DNA of 64,000 nt from an uncultured Flavobacterium sp. (GCF_951805225.1 NZ_OX638201.1:5270001-5334000), one strand, 5' to 3'; numbered from the stretch's first letter, positions 1 to 10,530 are shown. Program-made: numbers and translations. The notes: generated by a model not told the origin, from the letters alone.

Positions 1-734
1 AACGATTTTTCTAAAATTTCAATTTGGTAAACGGCATTCGAATTTGACTTGCTAATATCTTTAAAATACAACAAATTAGCTTTGCTGAAAACATATTGTT
101 TAGAAGAAATAACTTCAAGTTTATCAAAATCAGGGACTTTTCCTAATGCACTAACTTTCCCGAAAATATCGCAGGAAAAAAAGTTGTTTTTTTTATCAAT
201 CCAGTAGAAAGTATTAAAATCGGTTTGGTAATATTTTATAGTTTCGGTAAATGGAGTAGAAACTGTTTTGTAATCATTATTTAGATAATCAAAAAGTCCA
301 ATCTGTTGATTTAAGACATTGTAAATCCATAACTGATTTTGTGTCGACATTCCAATCGCATTAACAACAATTGGAGTATTGTTTAATGTGAAGTTAATTT
401 CAGTCATTTTATTCAGTTGATTGTCTAATAAAACAACAGTATTGAAATCTTCGTAAAACAGCACTATTTTTAGAGGATTTTGTAAATCGACTTTTGTAAT
501 TTCTCCCAAGGAAACATTCTTGTATTCAAAAATCTCTTTTCCTTTGATTTTACTGAATACATTATTTTTTATCTGATAATAATATCCAAAAGAATCATAA
601 CCTAAAAAAGCATCAGAATCATTGGTAAAATTTGAGATTAATGTAGCTTTTATAGTTTGATTTTGTGCAGAAACAGCAGAATAAAAACAGGCAGTAAAAA
701 GGAGAAATAAAAAATTAAGTGCCGTTTTATTCAT
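1..734 (-). CDS. secreted protein of unknown function, C-terminus off the left edge
   Basis: An open minus-strand frame runs from an ATG at 734 to the left edge without a stop, giving about 244 residues. The N-terminus (MNKTALNFLFLLFTACFYS, then AVSAQ) is a good signal peptide with an Ala-x-Ala-Gln cleavage site. The rest is rich in aromatic residues, Asn and Asp, with spaced hydrophobic strands (for example IVLFYEDFNTVVLLD and LWIYNVLNQQIGLFDY). That pattern resembles the blades of a propeller-like periplasmic protein. I do not recognise the family. The 205 bp between it and the divergent GLPGLI gene should hold both promoters. Confidence 0.75.
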   Translation of the reverse strand, partial: MNKTALNFLFLLFTACFYSAVSAQNQTIKATLISNFTNDSDAFLGYDSFGYYYQIKNNVFSKIKGKEIFEYKNVSLGEITKVDLQNPLKIVLFYEDFNTVVLLDNQLNKMTEINFTLNNTPIVVNAIGMSTQNQLWIYNVLNQQIGLFDYLNNDYKTVSTPFTETIKYYQTDFNTFYWIDKKNNFFSCDIFGKVSALGKVPDFDKLEVISSKQYVFSKANLLYFKDISKSNSNAVYQIEILEKS

Positions 735-939
735 GAGAATTTGATTTATGAAAAGCCAAATTACAAAAAACTAAAGTAGATTTCTATATGAAACCTTTTT
801 TAATTGTAATGGTCTAAAGAATAAGCAGTTTTGTCTATCTTCTGAGAGGATTGATATATTTAACTTTCAGTATTTTAAAATTAATAATACATTTGAAATG
901 TAAGCTTTATCTGGTTTGCAAAATTTAAAATCAAATACA

Positions 940-1842
940 ATGAAAAATATAATTTTATATATGTCTTTGATGCTTGTTTTTACACAAGTTCAGGCGCAGA
1001 AAGATTTTCAGGGAATGGCTGTTTACGAATCAAAAACACAAGCGCCTAAGTTCGAAGGCATGCGCGGAAATCGTGATATTACACCCGAAATGCAAAAGAA
1101 TATGGAGGAACGAATGAAAAAAATGCTAGAAAAGACTTTTATTTTGAATTTCAATAAAACAGCTTCCATTTATAAAGAAGAAGAAAAACTGGAAGCTCCC
1201 GGACAACAAGGTGGCGGAATGCGTATCATGATGAATTCGTTTATGGGCGGTGGCGGAACTTTTTATAAAGATGTAAAAAGCAAATCATATACGGTCGATA
1301 AAGAATTTATGGGAAAAGAGTTTTTGGTCGTAGATTCTTTGCCTAAGCTAAACTGGAAACTAGAGCAGGAAACCAAACAAATTGGAGGATATACTTGTTA
1401 TAAAGCGACGGCGGTAAAAGAGGCTAGCAAAACTGATTTTAGAAATTTTAGACCAAAGAATAACGACGATAAAAAACCCGAAGAAAAGAAAGACGTAGAC
1501 AAGAAAACGTCTGGTGAAACTAAAACCAATTTCGAAGATAATTTTGAAATGCCAAAAGAAATTACTGTAACAGCTTGGTATTCGCCAGAAATTCCGATAA
1601 ATCAAGGTCCTGAAAACTATTGGGGTTTGCCAGGTTTGATTTTAGAAGTCAATGACGGAAAAACAACTATTTTGTGTTCAAAAATTGTTTTGAATGCAAA
1701 AGATAAAGTCGCAATAAAACCTTCTAATAAAGGTAAAGTGATTTCGCAAAAAGATTACGATGAAACCGTAATTAAAAAAATGCAGGAATTTAGAGAAATG
1801 AACCGTGGACGTGTTGGTGGTCCGCCGCCAATGGGAAGATAA
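940..1842 (+). CDS. GLPGLI family protein
   Basis: This 300-residue protein has a signal peptide (start MKNIILYMSLMLVF, cleavage after VQAQ) and the name-giving motif NYWGLPGLILEVNDG near residue 230. GLPGLI proteins are exported Bacteroidota proteins of unknown function, often encoded next to an outer-membrane receptor, as here (34 bp gap to the next gene). A Gly/Met-rich stretch (GGGMRIMMNSFMGGGG, about residues 92-107) and a charged Lys/Asp/Glu linker (about 170-195) are visible. The frame is open upstream to a TTG at 916, but the ATG at 940 places the signal peptide correctly. A TACATTTG box at 888-895 fits a -7 element, although I see no matching -33 box. Confidence 0.85.
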   Translation: MKNIILYMSLMLVFTQVQAQKDFQGMAVYESKTQAPKFEGMRGNRDITPEMQKNMEERMKKMLEKTFILNFNKTASIYKEEEKLEAPGQQGGGMRIMMNSFMGGGGTFYKDVKSKSYTVDKEFMGKEFLVVDSLPKLNWKLEQETKQIGGYTCYKATAVKEASKTDFRNFRPKNNDDKKPEEKKDVDKKTSGETKTNFEDNFEMPKEITVTAWYSPEIPINQGPENYWGLPGLILEVNDGKTTILCSKIVLNAKDKVAIKPSNKGKVISQKDYDETVIKKMQEFREMNRGRVGGPPPMGR

Positions 1843-1876
1843 AACGTCTGTTTAATTTATTCTAAGCCTCCATTTA

Positions 1877-4564
1877 ATGAACAAAATATATCTTTTCATC
1901 GCCTTTTTAATTACTTCTATCTCCTTTTCTCAAAGTGTTCGTTTTGATGGTTTTATTCAGGATGAACAAAAGAATCCGTTAGAAATGGCCAACATCATGG
2001 CTATAAATGTTGCTACAAAAGCAATGGATTCTTATGGAATTACAAATGATAAAGGAAGGTTTCAATTGACTTTGAAACCAAATACTTCTTATACGGTTAA
2101 GGTGAGTTACCTTGGAATGAAATCAAAAGAAATTGCTATTTCGACCAAGACCGAAAATATCATTCAAAACATTGTTATGGATGATACCGGAATTGAGCTT
2201 GAAGGCGTTGAAATTGTTCGCGAAATGCCTGTTTCGATAAGCGGTGATACAATTGTTTACAACGCAGATTCCTTTAAATCCGGAACGGAGAAAAAACTGG
2301 AAGACGTCTTAAAAAAGCTTCCTGGTGTTGAAGTAAATGCTGACGGAGAAATTGAAGTCGAAGGAAAAAAAGTCAGCAAATTAATGGTTGAAGGCAAAGA
2401 TTTTTTTGATGGAGATACCAAGTTGGGCGTTAAAAATATTCCGGCAGATGCGATTGATAAAATTCAGGTTTTAAGAAATTATAACGAAGTTGGCGCTCTA
2501 AAAGGTTTGGAAAATGATCAGGATAATGTTGCAATGAATATTAAACTGAAAGAAGGGAAAAAGAATTTTTGGTTTGGAGATGTAACCGCTGGAATTGGCG
2601 TTGCAGAATTGGATAGTCGTTATATTATTAATCCGAAGTTGTTTTATTACAGTCCAAAATACAGCATTAATTTAATTACTAATTTTAATAATATTGGTGA
2701 ATTGCCTTTGACGGCGCAGGATTATTTTAAGTTTACAGGCGGATTTAAAAATATGATGAAAAAGGGCGGAAGCAATTTTAATGTTTCTTCTAATGATTTA
2801 GGAATTTCGGTGTTGAGAAATAATCGTGCAAAAGAAATCGAGACTAAATTTGGAGCAACAAACTTCTCCTATTCGCCAACAAAAACTTGGAATATTAGTG
2901 GTTTTGGAATTCTGTCTACTTCAAAAACAGATCTTGAAACCAAATCGCAAACAACAATTTTAGATTCTGGAGATCAACAAAAACGTGATGAATTAACGCA
3001 TCAAAAAAATAATTTGGGACTTTTTAAATTAAGTTCGACTTATAAACCCAACGATAAATTTCAGTTTGATTATGACATCTTAACCAAATTATCGAAACAA
3101 GATGAAGACACAGATTTGTTGCGTGAATCTATTGTGAATAGCGCTTCGACTTTGGAAACTATTTTGACGAGTAAAAAACAGGATCCAACTTCTATAAATC
3201 AAAATCTGAGTTTGTATTATACACAAAGTGACAAGAATATTTTTGCTTTTGAAATGCAGCATTTATATCAGGACGAAAATCCGTTTTATAATGCCAATTT
3301 AAGAACTCAGCCATTTAATTTATCCGGATATGTGCCAGGACAAAACAGAAATGATTTGAATCAGGATCGATTTGTCAAAACCAATAAATTAGATACTAAA
3401 CTGGATTACTATTATATGGTAACGCCAAAAAGTAACATCAATATCACTTTAGGAAATACGTATTCATATCAGGATTTTAATTCTCATATTTTCCAAATGT
3501 TGGATAACGGAGATAAAAATGATCTGAATGATCCACAAAATAACAATCAGGTTAAGTATAATTTTGATGATGTTTTTCTTGGATTTCATTATAAGATATT
3601 AACCGGAAAATTTACATTGACGCCAGGAGTAAGTGTACATTCATACGGAATGAAAAACACACAATTAGGAACTGATTATTCTCAGAATTTTGTGAAAGTT
3701 CTGCCTGATTTCTTCGCTTTATATCAAATTAAAAAAGCAGAAACTTTGACGTATAATTTCTCCTTAACGAATGATTTTACAGATATTAATCAATTGGCTT
3801 CCGGTTATGTTTTGTCTGATTACAGTAGTTTATTTCGTGGAAATCGTACTTTAGAAAATGCAACGTCACAAGTACATTCCCTGCGTTATTTTAAATATAA
3901 TATGTTCAATTTTGAGAACATTTTTGCGAACGCAACTTATACTAAGAAAGTAGATGCTATAAAAACTGCAGCAGATTTTACGGGAATAAACCAATCATCA
4001 GTACCTTATAATTCTAATTTGGCTGATGAAACCTTTTCAGGAATGGGAAATTATGGGCGTTCTTTCCTTAAGAATTACAAAGCTTCTGTTAATGCAACTC
4101 TTAACTGGTCGAAATTTAATAATATTCAGAATAATGTTTTGGCAACTACAGAGAGTTTTAGTCAAAGTTATACCGTAAAAGCTTCAACAAACTATAAAAA
4201 CCTTCCTAATATTGAGTTTGGATACAACGCTTTGATCAACAAATACAGCGGTTCGACGTATTATACAGACAAACCTTTTGCGAGATTAGATTATTATTTT
4301 CTGGATAGTTTTTCGTTTGTTTCTGAATATGAGTTTTACCATTATTACAACGGAAATAAAACAGTTGATAATGAATATGACTTCTTAAATACAAGTTTGG
4401 TATACCAAAAAAAGGACAGTAAATGGGAGTATAAAGTTGCAGCAACCAATTTGCTAAATACAAAATATCTCAATGATGACAGCTTCTCGCAGTTTTCTAC
4501 AAGAGTTTCACAATATACAGTTCAGCCTCGTTATATCATCTTTTCGATGAAATATAATTTATAG
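1877..4564 (+). CDS. outer-membrane TonB-dependent receptor-like protein with CarboxypepD-like domain
   Basis: This 895-residue protein has a signal peptide (about residues 1-19), a carboxypeptidase-regulatory-like beta-sandwich (about 22-115), a plug-like domain (about 125-230, with LPGVEVNADGEIEVEGK and VEGKDFFDGD) and a long barrel of alternating aromatic strands. It ends in a hydrophobic/aromatic strand (FSMKYNL), as outer-membrane barrels do. The plug resembles the 'outer membrane beta-barrel family' paralogs that lack a clear TonB box. The gap to the GLPGLI gene is 34 bp, so they are probably co-transcribed and may form a two-protein envelope unit. The substrate is unknown. Confidence 0.85.
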   Translation: MNKIYLFIAFLITSISFSQSVRFDGFIQDEQKNPLEMANIMAINVATKAMDSYGITNDKGRFQLTLKPNTSYTVKVSYLGMKSKEIAISTKTENIIQNIVMDDTGIELEGVEIVREMPVSISGDTIVYNADSFKSGTEKKLEDVLKKLPGVEVNADGEIEVEGKKVSKLMVEGKDFFDGDTKLGVKNIPADAIDKIQVLRNYNEVGALKGLENDQDNVAMNIKLKEGKKNFWFGDVTAGIGVAELDSRYIINPKLFYYSPKYSINLITNFNNIGELPLTAQDYFKFTGGFKNMMKKGGSNFNVSSNDLGISVLRNNRAKEIETKFGATNFSYSPTKTWNISGFGILSTSKTDLETKSQTTILDSGDQQKRDELTHQKNNLGLFKLSSTYKPNDKFQFDYDILTKLSKQDEDTDLLRESIVNSASTLETILTSKKQDPTSINQNLSLYYTQSDKNIFAFEMQHLYQDENPFYNANLRTQPFNLSGYVPGQNRNDLNQDRFVKTNKLDTKLDYYYMVTPKSNINITLGNTYSYQDFNSHIFQMLDNGDKNDLNDPQNNNQVKYNFDDVFLGFHYKILTGKFTLTPGVSVHSYGMKNTQLGTDYSQNFVKVLPDFFALYQIKKAETLTYNFSLTNDFTDINQLASGYVLSDYSSLFRGNRTLENATSQVHSLRYFKYNMFNFENIFANATYTKKVDAIKTAADFTGINQSSVPYNSNLADETFSGMGNYGRSFLKNYKASVNATLNWSKFNNIQNNVLATTESFSQSYTVKASTNYKNLPNIEFGYNALINKYSGSTYYTDKPFARLDYYFLDSFSFVSEYEFYHYYNGNKTVDNEYDFLNTSLVYQKKDSKWEYKVAATNLLNTKYLNDDSFSQFSTRVSQYTVQPRYIIFSMKYNL

Positions 4565-4594
4565 TATTTTCGTACAAACTTTACGTTTTAATGG

Positions 4595-4623
4595 TTGTTT
4601 TAGTAAAGAAAGAAATATCTTTG
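4595..4623 (+). promoter_or_regulatory. promoter of the 739-residue secreted protein
   Basis: TTG (4595-4597), an 18 bp spacer and TATCTTTG (4616-4623) match the Bacteroidota housekeeping promoter (-33 TTG, -7 TAnnTTTG). The start codon lies 30 bp further on. This suggests that the gene at 4653 is transcribed separately from the receptor upstream. Confidence 0.65.
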
Positions 4624-4652
4624 TTTTACTATTAACAAACAAAATCCTAAGC

Positions 4653-6872
4653 ATGCGTAATTTTTTATGGAGTTTCCTGATGTTCTTTTGTTTAATATCT
4701 GTTTCATTTTCTCAAACAAAAGGCATTGAAAAAGGATCTTATCTTTCTACAAACAAAGGTCAAAAAATCAGATTAAATCTATTAGACGATAATAAATATG
4801 AATTAGTTTTTTATTCAGGCGATTATAAAATAAAAGGCGATTCATTAGTATTTACTCAAACTGCAAAATCCGGAGCTGCATTTGATGTTGCTTTTAAGAA
4901 TGATAAAAATGCAAAAAAGGTTAAAATTACATTTTTAGAACCTTCTTATTATACCTTTTATATTGGTACACAAAATGGAACTGAGCCAGTTCAATATCAA
5001 AAAATAACAGACATTAGAAGTAAAGTAGATCCTGATTGGGTAAAAACTGATTTAGAGTTTGAAATCGATCATGTTGATTATTTGTATTTGGTTTATGAAG
5101 ATTATCAAGGCGAAAGTAAAATCTCAAAATATGCTTTGCCAAAAGACGCTTCCGAAGCTACAATTAAGTACGAATTGGACGCTTTGGGAGATTTAAATAT
5201 TTCAGGTTATTTTGATAAAAAGACAAATGAACTGATGATTTCTGAGCAAAGCGGAAAAAATCCAATCGCGTTTGTAAATGCTAAAGATGCTCAACCTGAT
5301 AAAGTTTCAAAAGTAATTCCTCTCGAAAATAAAACGGTTTCTAGTTTTACATATCCGGGAAAAGATGCGCTTGCAGATAATGGTTTTAGTACAGAAGTAT
5401 CCGTTGATAGCGCTTACGCTGATGCAGTTGCTACTCCTAAAATTGATTTTAAATTTAAAGTAGAAAATGATTTAAAGAAAGCTATTGCCGCAACTGCAGC
5501 ATCAAAAAGTAAATTTCTGGTAGTTGCTGTTGATGGTAAAAATCCTTCGGCGAAAGCTGAATTTGATACTTTTATAAAAGATCAGGAAACACAAGTTGGG
5601 TACAATATGTATGAAGTTTATGATCCGCAATATGATTTGTTCAATTATTATTTGGCTACAGCCAATGATAAAAAATGGCTCAAAACGAACAAAATTCAGG
5701 ATAATCCAAGTCTTGCTGTATTAAATGGTGATGGCGTAATTTTGGCGACTTCAAAATCTAAATTGACTGAAAAACAATATCAGTTTAATTATTATGACGG
5801 TTTCAGTAAAAAATTAAAAAGAGTAAACGCATTTTATGATTTCAATAAAGTGCTTAATAATAAAAAAGCAACAGATGCTAGTTTGATTTTGGCACTTAAT
5901 AAGATTGCAAGTCTGGAAATTCCTTATGAGTACGAAACAACTGAAAATGATACTGTTGATTTTAAGTTAACAAAAGTCGTGATAGATCAAAAAACAGTTG
6001 ACCAAACCTGGAAAAAATTAATTGAAGGACATCAAAAAGATACAAAACCAAATATGTATTTGGTAGAAACAATTTTGAAAGAGATTAAAAATCAAGGGTT
6101 TTCAAAACAGTTTCTTAGTGAGGACAGAGTTTTGAATGATACCGATTTTCTGGCTATAGATTATTTGATAAAACAATATGATGCTATTGAAAATGAGCGA
6201 TTAGCATTTAATAGTATAGAAGGAGAAGTGCATGCGATTGGTAGTTTGAACACAGAAATAACAACTACTTTGCAACAAAATAAATATATTGCCGAAGAAA
6301 AAGGTTCAGCTGATGGAAATCAAAGTAAGATAATTTCAGTTTATAAAAAGCTAATCGCCGCGAATAAAGCAAATTATGATTGTTACCAAAATTACTTTAC
6401 GTATTTAAGCGAAGCAGAGGATAAAGACGGTTCTAATACTACTTATTTAAAAGAGTTCAGTTCTTATTTTAACACTCATTTGACATCAGGAAAAGGAAGT
6501 GCGATTGAACAATTAGACGCGATGTATTCTGCTTTAGATAATAGTTCAGACTATCAATATGATGGTTGGAGGACTTTTAAAGAATACCATTCAAATTTGG
6601 CTAATTCTACGGCTTGGGCAGTAGTTTTGAAACCACAGAATTCGAATTTCTTAAAATCTGCAATTACTTGGTCAGAGTATAGTTTGGTTGTGTCCAAAAA
6701 TAATCCTTACTATTTAGATACTTTGGCGCAGTTATATTATAAAGATGATCAAAAGCAAAAAGCGATTGAAACACAAGCTTTGGCTGTAAAATATCTAAAC
6801 GATACTGTAGAAGAAGAAACAGCAACTGAGATTAAAGAAACGTTGACTAAAATGCAAAACGGAACGTATTAA
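4653..6872 (+). CDS. large secreted protein of unknown function with TPR-like C-terminus
   Basis: This 739-residue protein has a signal peptide (MRNFLWSFLMFFCLISVSF, cleaved near SQ). Residues about 20-110 are strand-rich. A segment near 290-370 (KFLVVAVDGKNPSAKAEFDTF ... SLAVLNGDGVI) reads like a thioredoxin-like fold without a CxxC pair. The last 80 residues (YLDTLAQLYYKDDQKQKAIE) look like a tetratricopeptide hairpin. I do not recognise a named family. The gene has its own promoter and a strong terminator, so it is probably monocistronic. A role in the periplasm or outer membrane is inferred only from the signal peptide. Confidence 0.7.
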   Translation: MRNFLWSFLMFFCLISVSFSQTKGIEKGSYLSTNKGQKIRLNLLDDNKYELVFYSGDYKIKGDSLVFTQTAKSGAAFDVAFKNDKNAKKVKITFLEPSYYTFYIGTQNGTEPVQYQKITDIRSKVDPDWVKTDLEFEIDHVDYLYLVYEDYQGESKISKYALPKDASEATIKYELDALGDLNISGYFDKKTNELMISEQSGKNPIAFVNAKDAQPDKVSKVIPLENKTVSSFTYPGKDALADNGFSTEVSVDSAYADAVATPKIDFKFKVENDLKKAIAATAASKSKFLVVAVDGKNPSAKAEFDTFIKDQETQVGYNMYEVYDPQYDLFNYYLATANDKKWLKTNKIQDNPSLAVLNGDGVILATSKSKLTEKQYQFNYYDGFSKKLKRVNAFYDFNKVLNNKKATDASLILALNKIASLEIPYEYETTENDTVDFKLTKVVIDQKTVDQTWKKLIEGHQKDTKPNMYLVETILKEIKNQGFSKQFLSEDRVLNDTDFLAIDYLIKQYDAIENERLAFNSIEGEVHAIGSLNTEITTTLQQNKYIAEEKGSADGNQSKIISVYKKLIAANKANYDCYQNYFTYLSEAEDKDGSNTTYLKEFSSYFNTHLTSGKGSAIEQLDAMYSALDNSSDYQYDGWRTFKEYHSNLANSTAWAVVLKPQNSNFLKSAITWSEYSLVVSKNNPYYLDTLAQLYYKDDQKQKAIETQALAVKYLNDTVEEETATEIKETLTKMQNGTY

Positions 6873-6887
6873 ATATTATAATTTATC

Positions 6888-6937
6888 AAAAAAAAGAACC
6901 CGATAAGATTCAAATTCTTATCGGGTTCTTTTTTTAT
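6888..6937. terminator. bidirectional intrinsic terminator
   Basis: A perfect 15 bp stem (AAGAACCCGATAAGA at 6894-6908 with its complement at 6916-6930) is flanked by A-tracts on the left and T-tracts on the right. It therefore ends transcription of both convergent genes. The minus-strand stop codon at 6934-6936 lies inside the T-tract. Confidence 0.9.
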
Positions 6938-8709
6938 TTTTTTATGGCAACCATTATTTTTATTCGATAATTGTTGGGAGTTTTTTTATGATTTTCAATT
7001 GAGCCATGTGCACTTAAATAAGTCAGTAAAATGGTGTATTTTGAATTTTCAATTTTTTGCTCGATTTCTTTATCGGAATTATAATTGTTATTAAAATCAG
7101 AATTAGAATTGATGAAATCGTCTATTTTAAGAGGAATAATATCTTTATTAATTTGTAAATCCTGACCGTAATCTGTCGATTTTGTTTTTATAGAATACAC
7201 TTTATTTTCTATAGTAATGCAGTTATTACATTCAAAAGAATCAGATTGGTTTGTAGTGAATATGAAATCATAGTCATGAATATTTTCTACTACATTGTCG
7301 TTATTTTCATAGTAATAATAATTAAAAGAATCGTTTGCATCGTATTTTCGGTCATATTCGGAGCGATATTTAAAACCTAAACTTTCTACAATTTCGCTTG
7401 ATCGAGGATCTTTATCTTTTTTGTATAATGCATCTAACTTTTTATCAGCATATGGAAGCATAACTTCAAGTCCATAATTTTCCTTTAAAAAAGTAACAAT
7501 ACTACTTAAATCCTGTTCTTGTTCGAAAGTCATTTTTTTGCTATCTGATTTTTGCATATAAGATTCAAATCGAGATAACTGACTGGTTTTTGAAACGAAA
7601 TTTGCGCTTTGAGGACCAACGATTGAAAACAATCCGGCGAGACACATACTTATAGGAATGAATTTTATTTTTGGATTCTTTTGAATTAAAAAATACGCCA
7701 CAACAATAGAAAGCCAAACCGATAATAGTAAAACATAATAACGTTCATGCGTAAATCCGTAAAGATTGATTCGGTATAAAATCGCCCAAAAAAGCAATCC
7801 AAGTAACGGAATTAGCAGAAAATAAAACCAACGATTGAAAGTTCGCATCCATAGATTTCCGGTTTCTGTCGCAATAGGATGTACCAATAAAAAAGACAGA
7901 ATTCCGAAGATAGCAAATACCAAAACAAGATAAGAAACCCAACCTACAGGCAAAGAAAGTGTGACTAATATTTTGGCTTCATAACATATTAAAATCACCA
8001 AATAAAGGCTTATTAAAGGTAATAATACAAACTGAGTGAAGTTTTTAAGGCCTTTTGGGTAATTTAAAACCAAAGGAACTTGGTCATTATTGGTTTCCGG
8101 AACTCCGTTTAGAAAGAATAATGTATTGAAGATTCCTCCAATAATATAAAAGATATGCTGGTAAATATTATTGTAAAAATCTACGTTGAACAATTTATCA
8201 ACTGCAAGTATTGCCAAGGCCAAACCACTATATAATACAATACTGTACAAAACGGCTGTTAAGATTCGGAGAAAAAGTCGTTTATTGAATTCCCAAAATT
8301 CATCCTGATTGTAAGCTTTTGGTAAGAATCCTGCGAATGAAACGAGTAAATGTAAAGCAATATTAAGTACTAAAAATTGTTGTACTTCTACCTGAGTAAT
8401 ATTTTTATGAAAGTTAAAAACAAAGAGCGCAATTAAACTTCCAAGTGCTAAACTTGTTATAAAACGAATAAGATTATTCTTTTTTGAGGCTATGAAAAAT
8501 AAGCTAACAGACAGAAATAAAACCAAACATAAAGAACAGCTCATAAAGGCTTTTTGGTAGAGTTCTTTATTTGGATTATTGTATTTTATTTCACTTAGAA
8601 TAATGGCTAAAATAGTTCCGGAAATAGCGGTTATAATTTCTAACGGAAATCTAAGAATTGTTTTTAGTGTTGCATTTAGAACGTTTTGAAACGAAGGAAG
8701 TCTACTCAT
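6934..8709 (-). CDS. DUF4153 domain membrane protein
   Basis: This 591-residue protein has about ten hydrophobic helices in residues 20-390, then a soluble C-terminal domain of about 200 residues rich in Asp, Asn and Tyr. The start (MSRLPSFQNVLNATLKTILRFPLEIITA) and the helix pattern match DUF4153 inner-membrane proteins common in Flavobacteriia. Their function is unknown. The gene is divergent from the M28 peptidase and shares the terminator at 6888-6937 with the convergent neighbour. No partner gene suggests a role. Confidence 0.8.
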   Translation of the reverse strand: MSRLPSFQNVLNATLKTILRFPLEIITAISGTILAIILSEIKYNNPNKELYQKAFMSCSLCLVLFLSVSLFFIASKKNNLIRFITSLALGSLIALFVFNFHKNITQVEVQQFLVLNIALHLLVSFAGFLPKAYNQDEFWEFNKRLFLRILTAVLYSIVLYSGLALAILAVDKLFNVDFYNNIYQHIFYIIGGIFNTLFFLNGVPETNNDQVPLVLNYPKGLKNFTQFVLLPLISLYLVILICYEAKILVTLSLPVGWVSYLVLVFAIFGILSFLLVHPIATETGNLWMRTFNRWFYFLLIPLLGLLFWAILYRINLYGFTHERYYVLLLSVWLSIVVAYFLIQKNPKIKFIPISMCLAGLFSIVGPQSANFVSKTSQLSRFESYMQKSDSKKMTFEQEQDLSSIVTFLKENYGLEVMLPYADKKLDALYKKDKDPRSSEIVESLGFKYRSEYDRKYDANDSFNYYYYENNDNVVENIHDYDFIFTTNQSDSFECNNCITIENKVYSIKTKSTDYGQDLQINKDIIPLKIDDFINSNSDFNNNYNSDKEIEQKIENSKYTILLTYLSAHGSIENHKKTPNNYRIKIMVAIKK

Positions 8710-8885
8710 TTTGGTCAGTTATTTTGTATAAAGTAAAGTGAATTGTAAGAGATATCCAAATAAAATAGTAATGAGAAAAAAATACCGTTGTCATTTTATG
8801 GATTAAGCATTTCGGTAATGTTTCAAATATAAAGAAGCCTTTTTTAGCTATAAATTACTAAGTTTGGGTAACTAAATCAAAACGT

Positions 8886-10352
8886 ATGAAAAATAAAATG
8901 ATGCTTGTTTTGATTGCTTATAGTGGAGTAGTTTTTTCGCAGGCAATTAAAAAACCGTTAGTTTCAGCAATTACAGATAAAGACCTTAAAACCGATATGT
9001 ATCAGATGGCAGGAGATCATTTTAATGGTCGTGAAGCCGGAACTTTAGATGAATTAAAAGTGTCAATGTGGTTGGCAAATAAAGCCAAAGAAGCCGGAAT
9101 GTTGCCAGCTGGTGATGACGGAACTTATTTTCAGTTTTTTGATTTGTACAGACATCAGGTAACTCCAAATACAAGATTTAAGATAGGACAAAAAGAATAT
9201 AAATTGTGGAAAGATGTTCTGGTAGCAGAAACCACAAATATTAAAGTTGATGCGTCATTAATATATTTGGGAGCTGCAACAAAAGAAGAAATTGAAAAAG
9301 CAGACATCAAAGGAAAAGCAGTTGTTTTATTAGCTTCTAAAGAAGGAATTGCAGATGATATTTCGCTTTTTGATAGACGTTATCCGGGTCTTGTTCGAAA
9401 TAAATATTATGATCTTGTTGTAAAAAAAGGTGCGACAGCTTTAATAATGGTTGCAGATAAATTAGCTGAAGAAAGCTGGTCTCAGGTAGAACCGCAAATG
9501 ACAAGAGGTATTTACGGAATTGAAGGTGTTCGTGATAGAATTGGTTCAACAATGCCGGTTTTTTGGGTACACAATGATCAATTAGAATATCTAAAAACTA
9601 CTAAAGATTTATTGTCTACAGAAGTAATTTCTGAAACGTATAAATATCCGTCAGTAAATGTAGTTGGAATAGTTCCAGGAACTGACGCTAAATTAAAAAA
9701 TGAATACGTTCTTTTTAGCGGACATCAGGATCACGATGGAGTAAGACAAAAATACGGTCAGGATTCTATTTATAATGGAGCCGATGATAATGCAAGTACT
9801 TGTGTAGCAATGTTGGCAATTGCAAGAGCGTATAAAAAACAACCCGGAAAAAGAACTTCTCTATTTGTATTTCACGGAGCAGAAGAACGCGGATTACTTG
9901 GTTCAAGATGGTATGCTTCACATCCAACGGTTCCTGAAAAGGACATTATTGCAGTATTAAACGGAGATATGATTGGTAGAAATAATGTAAACCAAGCGGC
10001 GCTTTTAGGTTCTAGTTCTCCTCATGAAAACTCATCTGATTTGGTTGCAATTGCTAAAAAAGCGAATGATGAAGGTCCTAAATTCGATTTGGATAAACTT
10101 TGGGACAGACCAGAACATCCGGAGTATTTTTACTTCCGTTCAGATCATTTGCCTTATGCAAGAAAAGGAATTCCATCTGTTTTTTATACCAGTGTTTTGC
10201 ACAGTCAATATCACACGCCAATGGATGAATCTGAAAATATTGATTTCGTAAAATTGCATAAAATGACCGAATGGATTTACCGTACAGGCTGGATTTTATC
10301 TAATGATGCTTCTCGTCCTAAAACATTACCAAATGTACAATTAGAAAGATAA
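8886..10352 (+). CDS. secreted M28 family zinc metallopeptidase
   Basis: This 488-residue protein has a short signal peptide (cleaved near VVFSQ). An inserted PA-like domain (about residues 120-250) precedes the M28 catalytic core. The expected zinc ligands are visible in order: His in SGHQDHDG, Asp in NGADDNASTC, the Glu pair in GAEERGLLGS, Asp in LNGDMIGRN, and His in HSQYHTPMDE. M28 enzymes of this layout are aminopeptidases or carboxypeptidases of the periplasm or cell surface. There is no C-terminal sorting domain, so it probably stays periplasmic. The gene stands alone between divergent and convergent neighbours. Confidence 0.88.
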   Translation: MKNKMMLVLIAYSGVVFSQAIKKPLVSAITDKDLKTDMYQMAGDHFNGREAGTLDELKVSMWLANKAKEAGMLPAGDDGTYFQFFDLYRHQVTPNTRFKIGQKEYKLWKDVLVAETTNIKVDASLIYLGAATKEEIEKADIKGKAVVLLASKEGIADDISLFDRRYPGLVRNKYYDLVVKKGATALIMVADKLAEESWSQVEPQMTRGIYGIEGVRDRIGSTMPVFWVHNDQLEYLKTTKDLLSTEVISETYKYPSVNVVGIVPGTDAKLKNEYVLFSGHQDHDGVRQKYGQDSIYNGADDNASTCVAMLAIARAYKKQPGKRTSLFVFHGAEERGLLGSRWYASHPTVPEKDIIAVLNGDMIGRNNVNQAALLGSSSPHENSSDLVAIAKKANDEGPKFDLDKLWDRPEHPEYFYFRSDHLPYARKGIPSVFYTSVLHSQYHTPMDESENIDFVKLHKMTEWIYRTGWILSNDASRPKTLPNVQLER

Positions 10353-10391
10353 AGTATTTTATAGATTTGTTTTATTTGTATTGAAAAATTA

Positions 10392-10530
10392 GACGCGGAT
10401 GAAACGGATTTACTTCGTAAAGACGCGGATGAAAACGGATTTTATTTTATGCTTAAAGTAGAAAATAAACAAAGAAAAAATCCGTTTTCATCCGCGTTTT
10501 CGCGATAGCGAATCCGTTTCATCCGCGTTC
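10392..10530. repeat. nested inverted repeat with GCGGATGAAACGGAT units
   Basis: Two direct units (GACGCGGATGAAACGGATTT at 10392-10411 and a close copy at 10422-10443) are followed by their complements at 10478-10499 and 10511-10530. The whole can fold into one long stem with an outer and an inner arm pair. Related words (ATCCGCGT, AATCCGTTT) recur near 15425 and 57200, so it is probably a dispersed extragenic element. It has no coding potential. Confidence 0.8.

Noticed and set aside
916..939. Upstream TTG start of the GLPGLI gene
   Set aside because: The ATG at 940 directly precedes a proper signal peptide. The extra eight residues would disturb it.
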